A DNA stretch of 64,000 nt, from the NCBI RefSeq assembly GCF_051401765.1, contig NW_027480468.1:310001-374000 (forward strand). The letters are read 5' to 3'. Source of the stretch: Calliopsis andreniformis. Its lineage: Eukaryota > Arthropoda > Insecta > Hymenoptera > Andrenidae. Shown in pieces: positions 39,531-51,899 of the stretch; position 1 is the stretch's first letter, and each line of letters opens with the position of its first letter. The notes under the pieces are model-generated. The model worked only from the letters and a program-made list of their open reading frames with translations, did not search any database and was not told the origin of the DNA. The position numbers and the translations under genes are program-made.

Positions 39531-41177
39531 AATCTTCAATCCTCAATCCTCAATCCTCAATACCCAATCTTCAATCCTCAATCCTCAGTCCTCAAGCCAC
39601 AATTCTGAAACCTCAATCCTGAATCCTCAATCTTCAATCCTCAATCCCCAATCCTCAGTCTTCAATCCTCAATCTTCAATCCTCAATCCTCAATCCACAA
39701 TCTTCAATCCTCAATACTCAATATTCAGTCCTCTATCCTCAATCCTCAATCCTCAATCCTCAATCCTCAATCCTCAATTTTCAATCTTCAATACTCAATC
39801 TCCAATCCTCAATGCTCAATACCTTAATCCTCAATTCTCATTCTACAATCCTCAGTACCGAATCCACAATCTTCAATCCTGAATCCTCAATCCTCAGTTC
39901 TCAATCCTGAATCCTCAATCCTGAATCCTCAAGCTTCAGCCCTCAGTCCTCAACAATCAGTTGTCAATCCCCAATCCTCAATAGAATATCCTCAATTCAC
40001 AGTTTTCAATACTCATTACTCAATCTGCAATCTTCAGATCTCTATCCACAAACATCAATTCTCATCACTCAACACTCAATACTCAGTCCCCAATCCTCAA
40101 GCTTCAAACCTAAATCCTCAATCCTCAATCATCAATCCTCAATCTTCAATCCTCAATACTCAATCTTCAATCCTCAACCCTCAATCCTCAATCCTCAATC
40201 ACCAATCCTCAGTCCTGAATCCTCAATCCTCAATCGTCAATCTTCAATCCTCAATCCTCAATCCTAAATCCTCAGTCCCCAAACCTCAATCCTCAATCTT
40301 CAATCCTCAATTCTCAATCTTCAATCCTCAATCCTCAATACTCAATCCGCAATCCTCAATCCTCAACCGTCAGCCTTCAATCCTCAATAATCAATCTTCA
40401 ATCCTCAATCCTCAATCCTCAATCCTCAATCCTCAACCTTCAATCCTCAATACCCAATCCTCAATCTTGAATCCTCAATCCTCAATCCTCAATTCTCAAT
40501 CCTCAATCCTCAATCCTCAGCCCTCAGACCTCAAACCTCAATCCTCGACCCTCAGCCCTCATCCTCAATGCTCAATCCTCAATCCTCAATCCTCAATCTT
40601 CAATCCTCAATACTCAATCTTCAATCCTCAATCCTCAGTCCTCAAACATCAATTCCGAATCCTCAATCCTGAATCCTCAATCTTCGGCACTCAGTCCTCA
40701 ACAATCAACTCAGTCCTTAATGCTCAATCCTCAGCCCTCAATGTTCAATCCGCAATAACTAATCCTCAAACTTCAATCCTCAATCCTCAATCCTCAATCC
40801 TCAATCCTCTATCCTCAATCCTCAAACCTCAATCTTCAATCGTCAATACTCAAACTTCAATCCTCAATCCTCAATCCTCAATTCTCAATCCTCAATCCTC
40901 AGTCCTCAGTCCTCAAACCTCAATCCTCAACCCTCAGCCCTCATCCTCAATCCTCAATCCTCAATATTCAATCCTCAATACTCAATCCTCAATACTCAAT
41001 CTTCAATCCTCAATCCTTAATCCTCAATCCTCAGCCCTCAATGTTCAATCCGCAATAACTAATCCTCAAACTTCAATCCTCAATCCTCAATCCTCAATCC
41101 TCAATCCTCAATCCTCAGCCCTCAAACCTCAATCCTGAATCCTCAATCCTGAATTCTCAATCTTCAGCCCTCAGTCC
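39530..41177. repeat. A-type block with A2 cassette, broken A3 flank and 300-bp doublet
   Basis: Contains an A2 cassette (39950), then the TTGAATCC unit seen at 12.86 and 17.77 kb, then a truncated A3 entry near 40.7 kb, then the 300-base doublet (CCGCAATAAC at 40750 and 41050) leading to the A1 cassette at 41178. A related but longer arrangement is seen at 55.9-58.5 kb. Confidence 0.8.
40640..40707. repeat. Broken A3 cassette
   Basis: The A3 left flank (CATCAATTCCGAATCC, CTTCGGCACTCAGTCC) and the first ten bases of cassette A (TCAACAATCA) are present. After about 40707 the sequence switches to ACTCAGTCCTTAATGCTC and enters the 300-base doublet region, so about 130 bases of cassette are missing. 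At 56.63-56.84 kb the same left flank continues into a complete cassette, which shows the ancestral state. Confidence 0.88.
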
Positions 41178-41496
41178 TCAACAATCAGTTGTCAATCCTC
41201 CATCCTCAATAGAATATCATCAATTCACAGCTTTCAATACTCAATACTCAACCTGCAATCTTCATATCTCTATCCACAAACATCAATTCTCATCACTCAA
41301 CCCTCAACGCTCAGTCCCCAATCCTCAATCTTCAATCCTCAATCCTCAACACTCAGACCCCAATCCCCAATCTTCAATCCTCAATACTCAATCTTCAATT
41401 CTCAATACTCAATCGTCAGTCTTCAATCTTCAATACTCAATCTTCAATTCTCAATCCTCAATCCTCAATCCTCATTCTTCAATCCTCAATACCCAA

Positions 41497-44356
41497 TCCT
41501 CAATCTTCAATCGTCAATCCTCAATCCTCAATTCTCAATCCTCAATCCTCAGTCCTCAGTCCTCAAACCTCAATCCTCAACCCTCAGCCCTCATCCTCAA
41601 TCCTCAATCCTCAATCCTCAATACTCAATCCTCAATCCTCAATCGTCAGTCTTCAATCCTCAATACTCTATCTTCAATCCTCAATCCTCAATCCTCAATC
41701 CTCAATCCTCGATCTTCAATCCTCAATACCCAAACCTCAATCTTCAATCCTCAGTCCTCAATCCTCAATCCTCAATTCTCGATCCTCAATTCTCAATCCT
41801 CAATCCTCAATTCTCAATCCTCAATCCTCAGTCTTCAGTCCTCAATACACAATCTTCAGTCCTCAATCCTCAATCCTCAATCCTCAATCCTCATTCGTCA
41901 ATCCTCAATACCCAATCTTCAATCTTCAATCCTCAATCATCAATGCTCAATTCTCAACCCTCAATCCTCAGTCCTCAGTCCTCAAACCTCAATCCTCAAC
42001 CCTCAGCCCTCATCCTCAATCCTCAATCCTCAATTCTCAATCCTCAATCCTCAATCCTCAGTCCTCAAACCTCAATCCTCAACCCTCAGCCCTCATCGTC
42101 AATCCTCAATACTCAATCCTCAATCGTCAGCCTTCAACCCTCAATACTCAATCTTCAATCCTCAATCCTCAATCCTCAATCCTCAATCCTCATTCTTCAA
42201 TCCTCAATACCCAATCCTCAATCTTCAATCCTCAACCCTCAATCCTCAATTCTCAATCCTCAATCCTCAGTCCTCAGTCCTCAAACCTCAATCCTCAACA
42301 CTCAGCCCTCATCCTCAATCCTCAATCCTCAATCCTCAATCCTCAATCCTCAATCTTCAATCCTCAATACTCAATCTTCAATCCTCAATCCTCAATCCTC
42401 AATCCTCAACCTTCATTCCTCCATCCTCAATCCTCAATACGCAATCCTCATTCTTCAATCATCTGTACCGAATACTCAATCTTCAATCCTGAATTCTCAA
42501 TCCTCAATCCTCAGTCCTCAGTCCTCAAACCTCAATCCTCAACCCTCAGCCCTCATCCTCAATCCTCAATCCTCAATCCTCAATCCTCAATCTTCAATCC
42601 TCAATACTCAAACTTCAATCCTCAATCCTCAATCCTCAATCCTCAATCCTCATTCCTCAATCGTCGGTCTTCAATCCTCAATACTCCATCTTCAATCCTC
42701 AATCCTCAATCCTCAATCCTCAATACTCAATCTTCAATCCTCAATAACGAGTACTCAATCTTCAGTCCTCAATCCTCAATCCTCAATTCTCGATCCTCAA
42801 TCCTCAATCCTCTATCGTCAATTCTCAATCCTCAATCCTCAGTCCTCAGTCCTCAATACACAATCTTCAATCCTCAATCTTCAATCCTCAATCCTCAATC
42901 CCCATTCCTCAATCCTCAATACCCAGTCCTCAATCTTCAATCGTCAATCCTCAATCCTCAATTCTCAATCCTCAATCCTCAGTCCTCAGTCCTCAAACCT
43001 CAATCCTCAACCCTCAGCCCTCATCCTCAATCCTCAATCCTCAATCCTCAATCCTCAATCCTCAATCCTCAATCGTCAGTCTTCAATCCTCAATACTCTA
43101 TCTTCAATCCTCAATCCTCAATCCTCAATCCTCAATCCTCGATCTTCAATCCTCAATACCCAAACCTCAATCTTCAATCCTCAGTCCTCAATCCTCAATC
43201 CTCAATTCTCGATCCTCAATTCTCAATCCTCAATCCTCAATTCTCAATCCTCAATCCTCAGTCTTCAGTCCTCAATACACAATCTTCAGTCCTCAATCCT
43301 CAATCCTCAATCCTCAATCCTCATTCGTCAATCCTCAATACCCAATCTTCAATCTTCAATCCTCAATCATCAATCCTCAATTCTCAACCCTCAATCCTCA
43401 GTCCTCAGTCCTCAAACCTCAATCCTCAACCCTCAGCCCTCATCCTCAATCCTCAATCCTCAATTCTCAATCCTCAATCCTCAATCCTCAGTCCCCAAAC
43501 CTCAATCCTCAACCCTCAGCCCTCATCGTCAATCCTCAATACTCAATCCTCAATCGTCAGCCTTCAACCCTCAATACTCAATCTTCAATCCTCAATCCTC
43601 AATCCTCAATCCTCAATCCTCATTCTTCAATCCTCAATACCCAATCCTCAATCTTCAATCCTCAACCCTCAATCCTCAATTCTCAATCCTCAATCCTCAG
43701 TCCTCAGTCCTCAAACCTCAATCCTCAACACTCAGCCCTCATCCTCAATCCTCAATCCTCAATCCTCAATCCTCAATCCTCAATCTTCAATCCTCAATAC
43801 TCAATCTTCAATCCTCAATCCTCAATCCTCAATCCTCAACCTTCATTCCTCCATCCTCAATCCTCAATACGCAATCCTCATTCTTCAATCATCTGTACCG
43901 AATACTCAATCTTCAATCCTGAATTCTCAATCCTCAATCCTCAGTCCTCAGTCCTCAAACCTCAATCCTCAACCCTCAGCCCTCATCCTCAATCCTCAAT
44001 CCTCAATCCTCAATCCTCAATCTTCAATCCTCAATACTCAAACTTCAATCCTCAATCCTCAATCCTCAATCCTCAATCCTCATTCCTCAATCGTCGGTCT
44101 TCAATCCTCAATACTCCATCTTCAATCCTCAATCCTCAATCCTCAATCCTCAATACTCAATCTTCAATCCTCAATAACCAGTACTCAATCTTCAGTCCTC
44201 AATCCTCAATCCTCAATTCTCGATCCTCAATCCTCAATCCTCTATCGTCAATTCTCAATCCTCAATCCTCAGTCCTCAGTCCTCAATACACAATCTTCAA
44301 TCCTCAATCTTCAATCCTCAATCCTCAATCCCCATTCCTCAATCCTCAATACCCAG
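41497..44356. repeat. 1,430-bp tandem duplication in B block
   Basis: Bases about 41497-42926 recur as 42927-44356. The private variant CAATACTCTATC lies at 41662 and 43092; CATTCCTCCATCC and CAATACGC occur in both. The left junction is marked by CAATCGTCAATCC after CAATCTT, and the copies diverge again at 44373. Differences are few, for example CAATACTC at 41619 against CAATCCTC at 43049, and AATGCTC at 41942 against AATCCTC at 43372. The second copy creates continuity for the 659-codon open frame at 41943-43922. Confidence 0.92.
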
Positions 44357-45099
44357 TCCTCAATCTTCAATCCTCAATCCTCAATCTTCAATTCTCAATC
44401 CTCGATCCTCAGTCCTCAGTCCTCAACCCTCAATCCTCAACCCTCAGCCCTCATCCTCAATCCTCAAACCTCAATCTTCAATCCTCAATCCTCAATCCTC
44501 AGCACCCAAACCTCAATCTTCAATCCTCAATCCTCAATCCTCAATCCTCAATTCTCGATCCTCAATTCTCTATCCTCAATCCTCAATCCTCATTCTTCAA
44601 TCCTCAATACCCAATCTTCAATCTTCAATCCTCAATCCTCAATCCTCAATTCTCAACCCTCAATCCTCAGTCCTCATTCCTCAAACCTCAATCCTCAACC
44701 CTCAGCCCTCATCCTCAATCCTCAATCTTCAATTCTCAATCCTCAATCCTCAATCCTCTGTCCTCAAACCTCAATCCTCAACCCTCAGCCCTCATCGTCA
44801 ATCCTCAATACTCAATCCTCAATCGTCAGCCATCAATCCTCAATACTCAATCTTCAATCCTCAATCCTCAATCCTCAATCCTCAATCCTCATTCTTCAAT
44901 CCTCAATACCCAATCCTCAATCTTCAATCCTCAACCCTCAATCCTCAATTCTCAATCCTCAATCCTCAGTCCTCAGTCCTCAAACCTCAATCCTCAACAC
45001 TCAGCCCTCATCCTCAATCCTCAATCCTCAATCCTCAATCCTCAATCTTCAATCTTCAATCCTCAATACTCAATCTTCAATCCTCAATCCTCAATCCTC

Positions 45100-46650
45100 A
45101 ATCCTCAACCTTCATTCCTCAATCCTCAATCCTCAATACTCAATCCTCATTCTTCAATCATCTGTACCGAATACTCAATCTTCAATCCTGAATTCTCAAT
45201 CCTCAATCCTCAGTCCTCAGTCCTCAAACCTCAATCCTCAACCCTCAGCCCTCATCGTCAATCCTCAATCCTCAATCCTCAGTCCTCAATCTTCAATCCT
45301 TAATACTCAAACTTCAATCCTCAATCCTCAATCCTCAATCCTCAATCCTCATTCCTCAATCCTCGGTCTTCAATCCTCAATACTCCATCTTCAATCCTCA
45401 ATCCTCAATCCTCAATCCTCAATACTCAATCTTCAATCCTCAATAACCAGTACTCAATCTTCAATCCTCAATCCTCAATCCTCAATTCTCGATCCTCAAT
45501 CCTCAATCCTCAATCGTCAATTCTCAATCCTCAATCCTCAGTCCTCAGTCCTCAATACACAATCTCCAATCCTCAATCTTCAATCCTCAATCCTCAATCC
45601 CCATTCCTCAATCCTCAATACCCAGTCCTCAATCTTCAATCCTCAATCCTCAATCCTCAATTCTCAATCCTCAATCCTCAGTCCTCAGTCCTCAACCCTC
45701 AATCCTCAACCCTCAACCCTCATCCTCAATCCTCAAACCTCAATCTTCAATCCTCAATCCTCAATCCTCAGCACCCAAACCTCAATCTTCAATCCTCAAT
45801 CCTCAATCCTCAATCCTCAATTCTCGATCCTCAATTCTCAATCCTCAATCCTCAATTCTCAATCCTCAATCCTCAGTCTTCAGTCCTCAATACACAATCT
45901 TCAGTCCTCAATCCTCAATCCTCAATCCTCAATCCTCATTCTTCGATCCTCAATACCCAATCTTCAATCTTCAATCCTCAATCCTCAATCCTCAATTCTC
46001 AACCCTCAATCCTCAGTCCTCATTCCTCAAACCTCAATCCTCAACCCTCAGCCCTCATTCTCAATCCTCAATCTTCAATTCTCAATCCTCAATCCTCAAT
46101 CCTCTGTCCTCAAACCTCAATCCTCAACCCTCAGCCCTCATCGTCAATCCTCAATACTCAATCCTCAATCGTCAGCCTTCAATCCTCAATACTCAATCTT
46201 CAATCCTCAATCCTCAATCCTCAATCCTCAATCCTCATTCTTCAATCCTCAATACCCAATCCTCAATCTTCAATCCTCAACCCTCAATCCTCAATTCTCA
46301 ATCCTCAATCCTCAGTCCTCAGTCCTCAAACCTCAATCCTCAACACTCAGCCCTCATCCTCAATCCTCAATCCTCAATCCTCAATCCTCAATCCTCAATC
46401 TTCAATCCTCAATACTCAATCTTCAATCCTCAATCCTCAATCCTCAACTTTCATTCCTCAATCCTCAATCCTCAATACTCAATCCTCATTCTTCAATCAT
46501 CTGTACCGAATACTCAATCTTCAATCCTGAATTCTCAATCCTCAATCCTCAGTCCTCAGTCCTCAAACCCCAATCCTCAACCCTCAGCCCTCATCGTCAA
46601 TCCTCAATCCTCAATCCTCAATCCTCAATCTTCAATCCTCAATGCTCAAA
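45100..46650. repeat. B segment copied at 48390-49840 with a 98-base deletion
   Basis: The offset between copies is 3,288 bases at CAATACTCCATC (45379 to 48667) and 3,190 bases at CAATCGTCAATTC (45511 to 48701). The downstream copy therefore lacks exactly 98 bases, or 14 heptamers, including the CAATAACCAGTAC portion. Shared private variants include CAATCCTCGGTC, AATCTCCAATCC and CAACTTTCATTCC near 46445 and 49635. Confidence 0.9.
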
Positions 46651-46679
46651 CTTCAATCCTCAATCCTCAATCCTCAATC

Positions 46680-48410
46680 TTCAATCCTCAACCCTCAATC
46701 CTCAATTCTCAATCCTCAATCCTCAGTCCTCAGTCCTCAAACCTCAATCCTCAACACTCAGCCCTCATCCTCAATCCTCAATCCTCAATCCTCAATCCTC
46801 AATCCTCAACCTTCAATCCTCAATACTCAATCTTCAATCCTCAATCTTCAATCCTCAATCCTCAACCTTCATTCCTCAATCCTCAATCCTCAATACTCAA
46901 TCCTCATTCTTCAATGATCTGTACCGAATACTCAATCTTCAATCCTGAATTCTCAATCCTCAATCCTCAGTCCTCAGTCCTCAAACCTCAATCCTCAACC
47001 CTCAGCCCTCATCGTCAATCCTCAATCCTCAATCCTCAACCCTCAATCTTCAATCCTCAATACTCAAACTTCAATCCTCAATCCTCAATCCTCAATCCTC
47101 AATCCTCATTCCTCAATCGTCGGTCTTCAATCCTCAATACACAATCTTCAATCCTCAATCCTCAATCCTCAATCCTCAATACTCAATCTTCAATCCTCAA
47201 TAACCAGTACTCAATCTTCAATCCTCAATCCTCAATCCTCAATTCTCGATCCTCAATCCTCAATCCTCAATCGTCAATTCTCAATCCTCAATCCTCAGTC
47301 CTCAGTCCTCAATACACAATCTTCAATCCTCAATCTTCAATCCTCAATCCTCAATCCCCATTCCTCAATCCTCAATACCCAGTCCTCAATCTTCAATCCC
47401 CAATCCTCAATCCTCAATTCTCAATCCTCAATCCGCAGTCCTCTGTCCTCAACCCTCAATCCTCAACCCTCAGCCCTCATCCTCAATCCTCAAACCTCAA
47501 TCTTCAATCCTCAATCCTCAATCCTCAATACCCAATCTTCAATCCTCAATCCTCAGTCCTCAAACCACAATTCTGAAACCTCAATCCTGAATCCTCAATC
47601 TTCAATCCTCAATCCCCAATCCTCAGTCTTCAATCCTCAATCTTGAAACGTCAATCCTCAATCCTCAATCCTCAACCTTCAATCCTCAATACCCAATCCT
47701 CAATCTTGAATCCTCAATCCTCAATCCTCAATCCATAATCCTCAATCCTCAATCTTCAATCTTCAATCCTCAATACTCAAACTTCAATCCTCAATCCTCA
47801 ATACTCAATCCTCAATCCTCAATCCTCAATCGTCAGTCTTCAATCCTCAATACTCAATCTTCAATCCGCAATACTCAACCCTCAATCCTCAATCCTCTAT
47901 CTTCAATCCTCAATACCCAATCCTCAATCTTCAATCCTCAATCCTCAATCCTCAATTCTCGATCCTCAATCCTCAATCCTCAATCCTCAATCCCCAATCC
48001 TCAATCGTCAGCCATCAATCCTCAATACTCAATCTTCAATCCTCAATCCTCAATCCTCAATCCTCAATCCTCATTCTTCAATCCTCAATACCCAATCCTC
48101 AATACTCAAACTTCAAACCTCAATTCTCAATACTCAATCCTCAATCCTCAATCCTCAATCGTCAGTCTTCAATCCTCAATACTCAATCTTCAATCCTCAA
48201 TCCTCAACCCTCAATCCTCAATCCTCTATCTTCAATCCTCAATACCCAATCTTCAATCTTCAATCCTCAATCCTCAATCCTCAATTCTCGATCCTCAATC
48301 CTCAATCCTCAATCCTCAATCCTCAATCCTCAATCGTCAGGCTTCAATCCTCAATACTCAATCTTCAATCCTCAATCCTCAATCCTCAATCATCAATCCT
48401 CATTCTTCAA
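46680..48410. repeat. B-to-A1 segment copied at 50721-52458 (offset 4,041 to 4,048)
   Basis: Landmarks shift by 4,041 bases (tag B 46904 to 50945, TTGAATCC 47705 to 51746) and then by 4,048 at CGTCAGGCTTC (48335 to 52383), a gain of one heptamer. The first copy has private changes such as AATGATCTG at 46914, TTGAAACG near 47643 and CCATAATCC near 47734. It stops near 48412, where it jumps back to tag B. The second copy continues into the A1 block. Confidence 0.9.
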
Positions 48411-51400
48411 TCCTCAATCCTCAATACTCAATCCTCATTCTTCAATCATCTGTACCGAATACTCAATCTTCAATCCTGAATTCTCAATCCTCAATCCTAA
48501 GTCCTCAGTCCTCAAACCTCAATCCTCAACCCTCAGCCCTCATCGTCAATCCTCAATCCTCAATCCTCAGTCCTCAATCTTCAATCCTTAATACTCAAAC
48601 TTCAATCCTCAATCCTCAATCCTCAATCCTCAATCCTCATTCCTCAATCCTCGGTCTTCAATCCTCAATACTCCATCTTCAATCCTCAATCCTCAATCCT
48701 CAATCGTCAATTCTCAATCCTCAATCCTCAGTCCTCAGTCCTCAATACACAATCTCCAATCCTCAATCTTCAATCCTCAATCCTCAATCCCCATTCCTCA
48801 ATCCTCAATACCCAGTCCTCAATCTTCAATCCTCAATCCTCAATCCTCAATTCTCAATCCTCAATCCTCAGTCCTCAGTCCTCAACCCTCAATCCTCAAC
48901 CCTCAACCCTCATCCTCAATCCTCAAACCTCAATCTTCAATCCTCAATCCTCAATCCTCAGCACCCAAACCTCAATCTTCAATCCTCAATCCTCAATCCT
49001 CAATCCTCAATTCTCGATCCTCAATTCTCAATCCTCAATCCTCAATTCTCAATCCTCAATCCTCAGTCTTCAGTCCTCAATACACAATCTTCAGTCCTCA
49101 ATCCTCAATCCTCAATCCTCAATCCTCATTCTTCAATCCTCAATACCCAATCTTCAATCTTCAATCCTCAATCCTCAATCCTCAATTCTCAACCCTCAAT
49201 CCTCAGTCCTCATTCCTCAAACCTCAATCCTCAACCCTCAGCCCTCATCCTCAATCCTCAATCTTCAATTCTCAATCCTCAATCCTCAATCCTCTGTCCT
49301 CAAACCTCAATCCTCAACCCTCAGCCCTCATCGTCAATCCTCAATACTCAATCCTCAATCGTCAGCCTTCAATCCTCAATACTCAATCTTCAATCCTCAA
49401 TCCTCAATCCTCAATCCTCAATCCTCATTCTTCAATCCTCAATACCCAATCCTCAATCTTCAATCCTCAACCCTCAATCCTCAATTCTCAATCCTCAATC
49501 CTCAGTCCTCAGTCCTCAAACCTCAATCCTCAACACTCAGCCCTCATCCTCAATCCTCAATCCTCAATCCTCAATCCTCAATCCTCAATCTTCAATCCTC
49601 AATACTCAATCTTCAATCCTCAATCCTCAATCCTCAACTTTCATTCCTCAATCCTCAATCCTCAATACTCAATCCTCATTCTTCAATCATCTGTACCGAA
49701 TACTCAATCTTCAATCCTGAATTCTCAATCCTCAATCCTCAGTCCTCAGTCCTCAAACCTCAATCCTCAACCCTCAGCCCTCATCGTCAATCCTCAATCC
49801 TCAATCCTCAATACTCAATCTTCAATCCTCAATGCTCAAACTTCAATCCTCAATCCTCAATCCTCAATCCTCAATCCTCATTCCTCAATCGTCGGTCTTC
49901 AATCCTCAATACTCAATCTTCAATCCTCAATCCTCAATCCTCAATCCTCAATACTCAATCTTCAATCCTCAATAACCAGTACTCAATCTTCAATCCTCAA
50001 TCCTCAATCCTCAATTCTCGATCCTCAATCCTCAATCCTCAATCGTCAATTCTCAATCCTCAATCCTCAGTCCTCAGTCCTCAATACACAATCTTCAATC
50101 CTCAATCTTCAATCCTCAATCCTCAATCCCCATTCCTCAATCCTCAATACCCAGTCCTCAATCTTCAATCCTCAATCCTCAATCCTCAATTCTCAATCCT
50201 CAATGCGCAGTCCTCAGTCCTCAACCCTCAATCCTCAAACCTCAGCCCTCATCCTCAATCCTCAAACCTCAATCTTCAATCCTCAATCCTCAATCCTCAA
50301 TACCCAATCTTCAATCCTCAATCCTCAGTCCTCAAACCACAATTCTGAAACCTCAATCCTGAATCCTCAATCTTCAATCCTCAATCCCCAATCCTCAGTC
50401 TTCAATCCTCAATCTTCAAACGTCAATCCTCAATCCACAATCTTCAATCCTCAATACTCAATATTCAGTCCTCTATCCTCAATCCTCAATCCTCAACCCT
50501 CAGCCCTCATCCTCAATCCTCAATCTTCAATTCTCAATCCTCAATCCTCAATCCTCTGTCCTCAAACCTCAATCCGCAACCCTCAGCCCTCATCGTCAAT
50601 CCTCAATACTCAATCCTCAATCGTCAGCCTTCAATCCTCAATACTCAATCTTCAATCCTCAATCCTCAATCCTCAATCCTCAATCCTCATTCTTCAATCC
50701 TCAATACCCAATCCTCAATCTTCAATCCTCAACCCTCAATCCTCAATTCTCAATCCTCAATCCTCAGTCCTCAGTCCTCAAACCTCAATCCTCAACACTC
50801 AGCCCTCATCCTCAATCCTCAATCCTCAATCCTCAATCCTCAATCCTCAACCTTCAATCCTCAATACTCAATCTTCAATCCTCAATCTTCAATCCTCAAT
50901 CCTCAACCTTCATTCCTCAATCCTCAATCCTCAATACTCAATCCTCATTCTTCAATCATCTGTACCGAATACTCAATCTTCAATCCTGAATTCTCAATCC
51001 TCAATCCTCAGTCCTCAGTCCTCAAACCTCAATCCTCAACCCTCAGCCCTCATCGTCAATCCTCAATCCTCAATCCTCAATCCTCAATCTTCAATCCTCA
51101 ATACTCAAACTTCAATCCTCAATCCTCAATCCTCAATCCTCAATCCTCATTCCTCAATCGTCGGTCTTCAATCCTCAATACTCAATCTTCAATCCTCAAT
51201 CCTCAATCCTCAATCCTCAATACTCAATCTTCAATCCTCAATAACCAGTACTCAATCTTCAATCCTCAATCCTCAATCCTCAATTCTCGATCCTCAATCC
51301 TCAATCCTCAATCGTCAATTCTCAATCCTCAATCCTCAGTCCTCAGTCCTCAATACACAATCTTCAATCCTCAATCTTCAATCCTCAATCCTCAATCCCC

Positions 51401-51899
51401 ATTCCTCAATCCTCAATACCCAGTCCTCAATCTTCAATCCTCAATCCTCAATCCTCAATTCTCAATCCTCAATCCGCAGTCCTCTGTCCTCAACCCTCAA
51501 TCCTCAACCCTCAGCCCTCATCCTCAATCCTCAAACCTCAATCTTCAATCCTCAATCCTCAATCCTCAATACCCAATCTTCAATCCTCAATCCTCAGTCC
51601 TCAAACCACAATTCTGAAACCTCAATCCTGAATCCTCAATCTTCAATCCTCAATCCCCAATCCTCAGTCTTCAATCCTCAATCTTCAAACGTCAATCCTC
51701 AATCCTCAATCCTCAACCTTCAATCCTCAATACCCAATCCTCAATCTTGAATCCTCAATCCTCAATCCTCAATCCACAATCCTCAATCCTCAATCCTCAA
51801 TCTTCAATCCTCAATACTCAAACTTCAATCCTCAATCCTCAATACTCAATCCTCAATCCTCAATCCTCAATCGTCAGTCTTCAATCCTCAATACTCAAT

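Larger units (their letters stand above)
41318..50480. repeat. B-type higher-order block 3, largest
   Basis: Follows the A1 cassette at 41178-41317 and contains nine of the window's tag B copies (42448, 43878, 45147, 46486, 46904, 48435, 49676, with 50945 just after). No cassette A occurs for nearly 12 kb (41.3 to 53.1 kb), the longest such gap here. Spacing between tags is 1,430, 1,269, 1,339, 418, 1,531, 1,241 and 1,269 bases. This reflects loss or gain of blocks of heptamers. No gene is visible. Confidence 0.85.
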
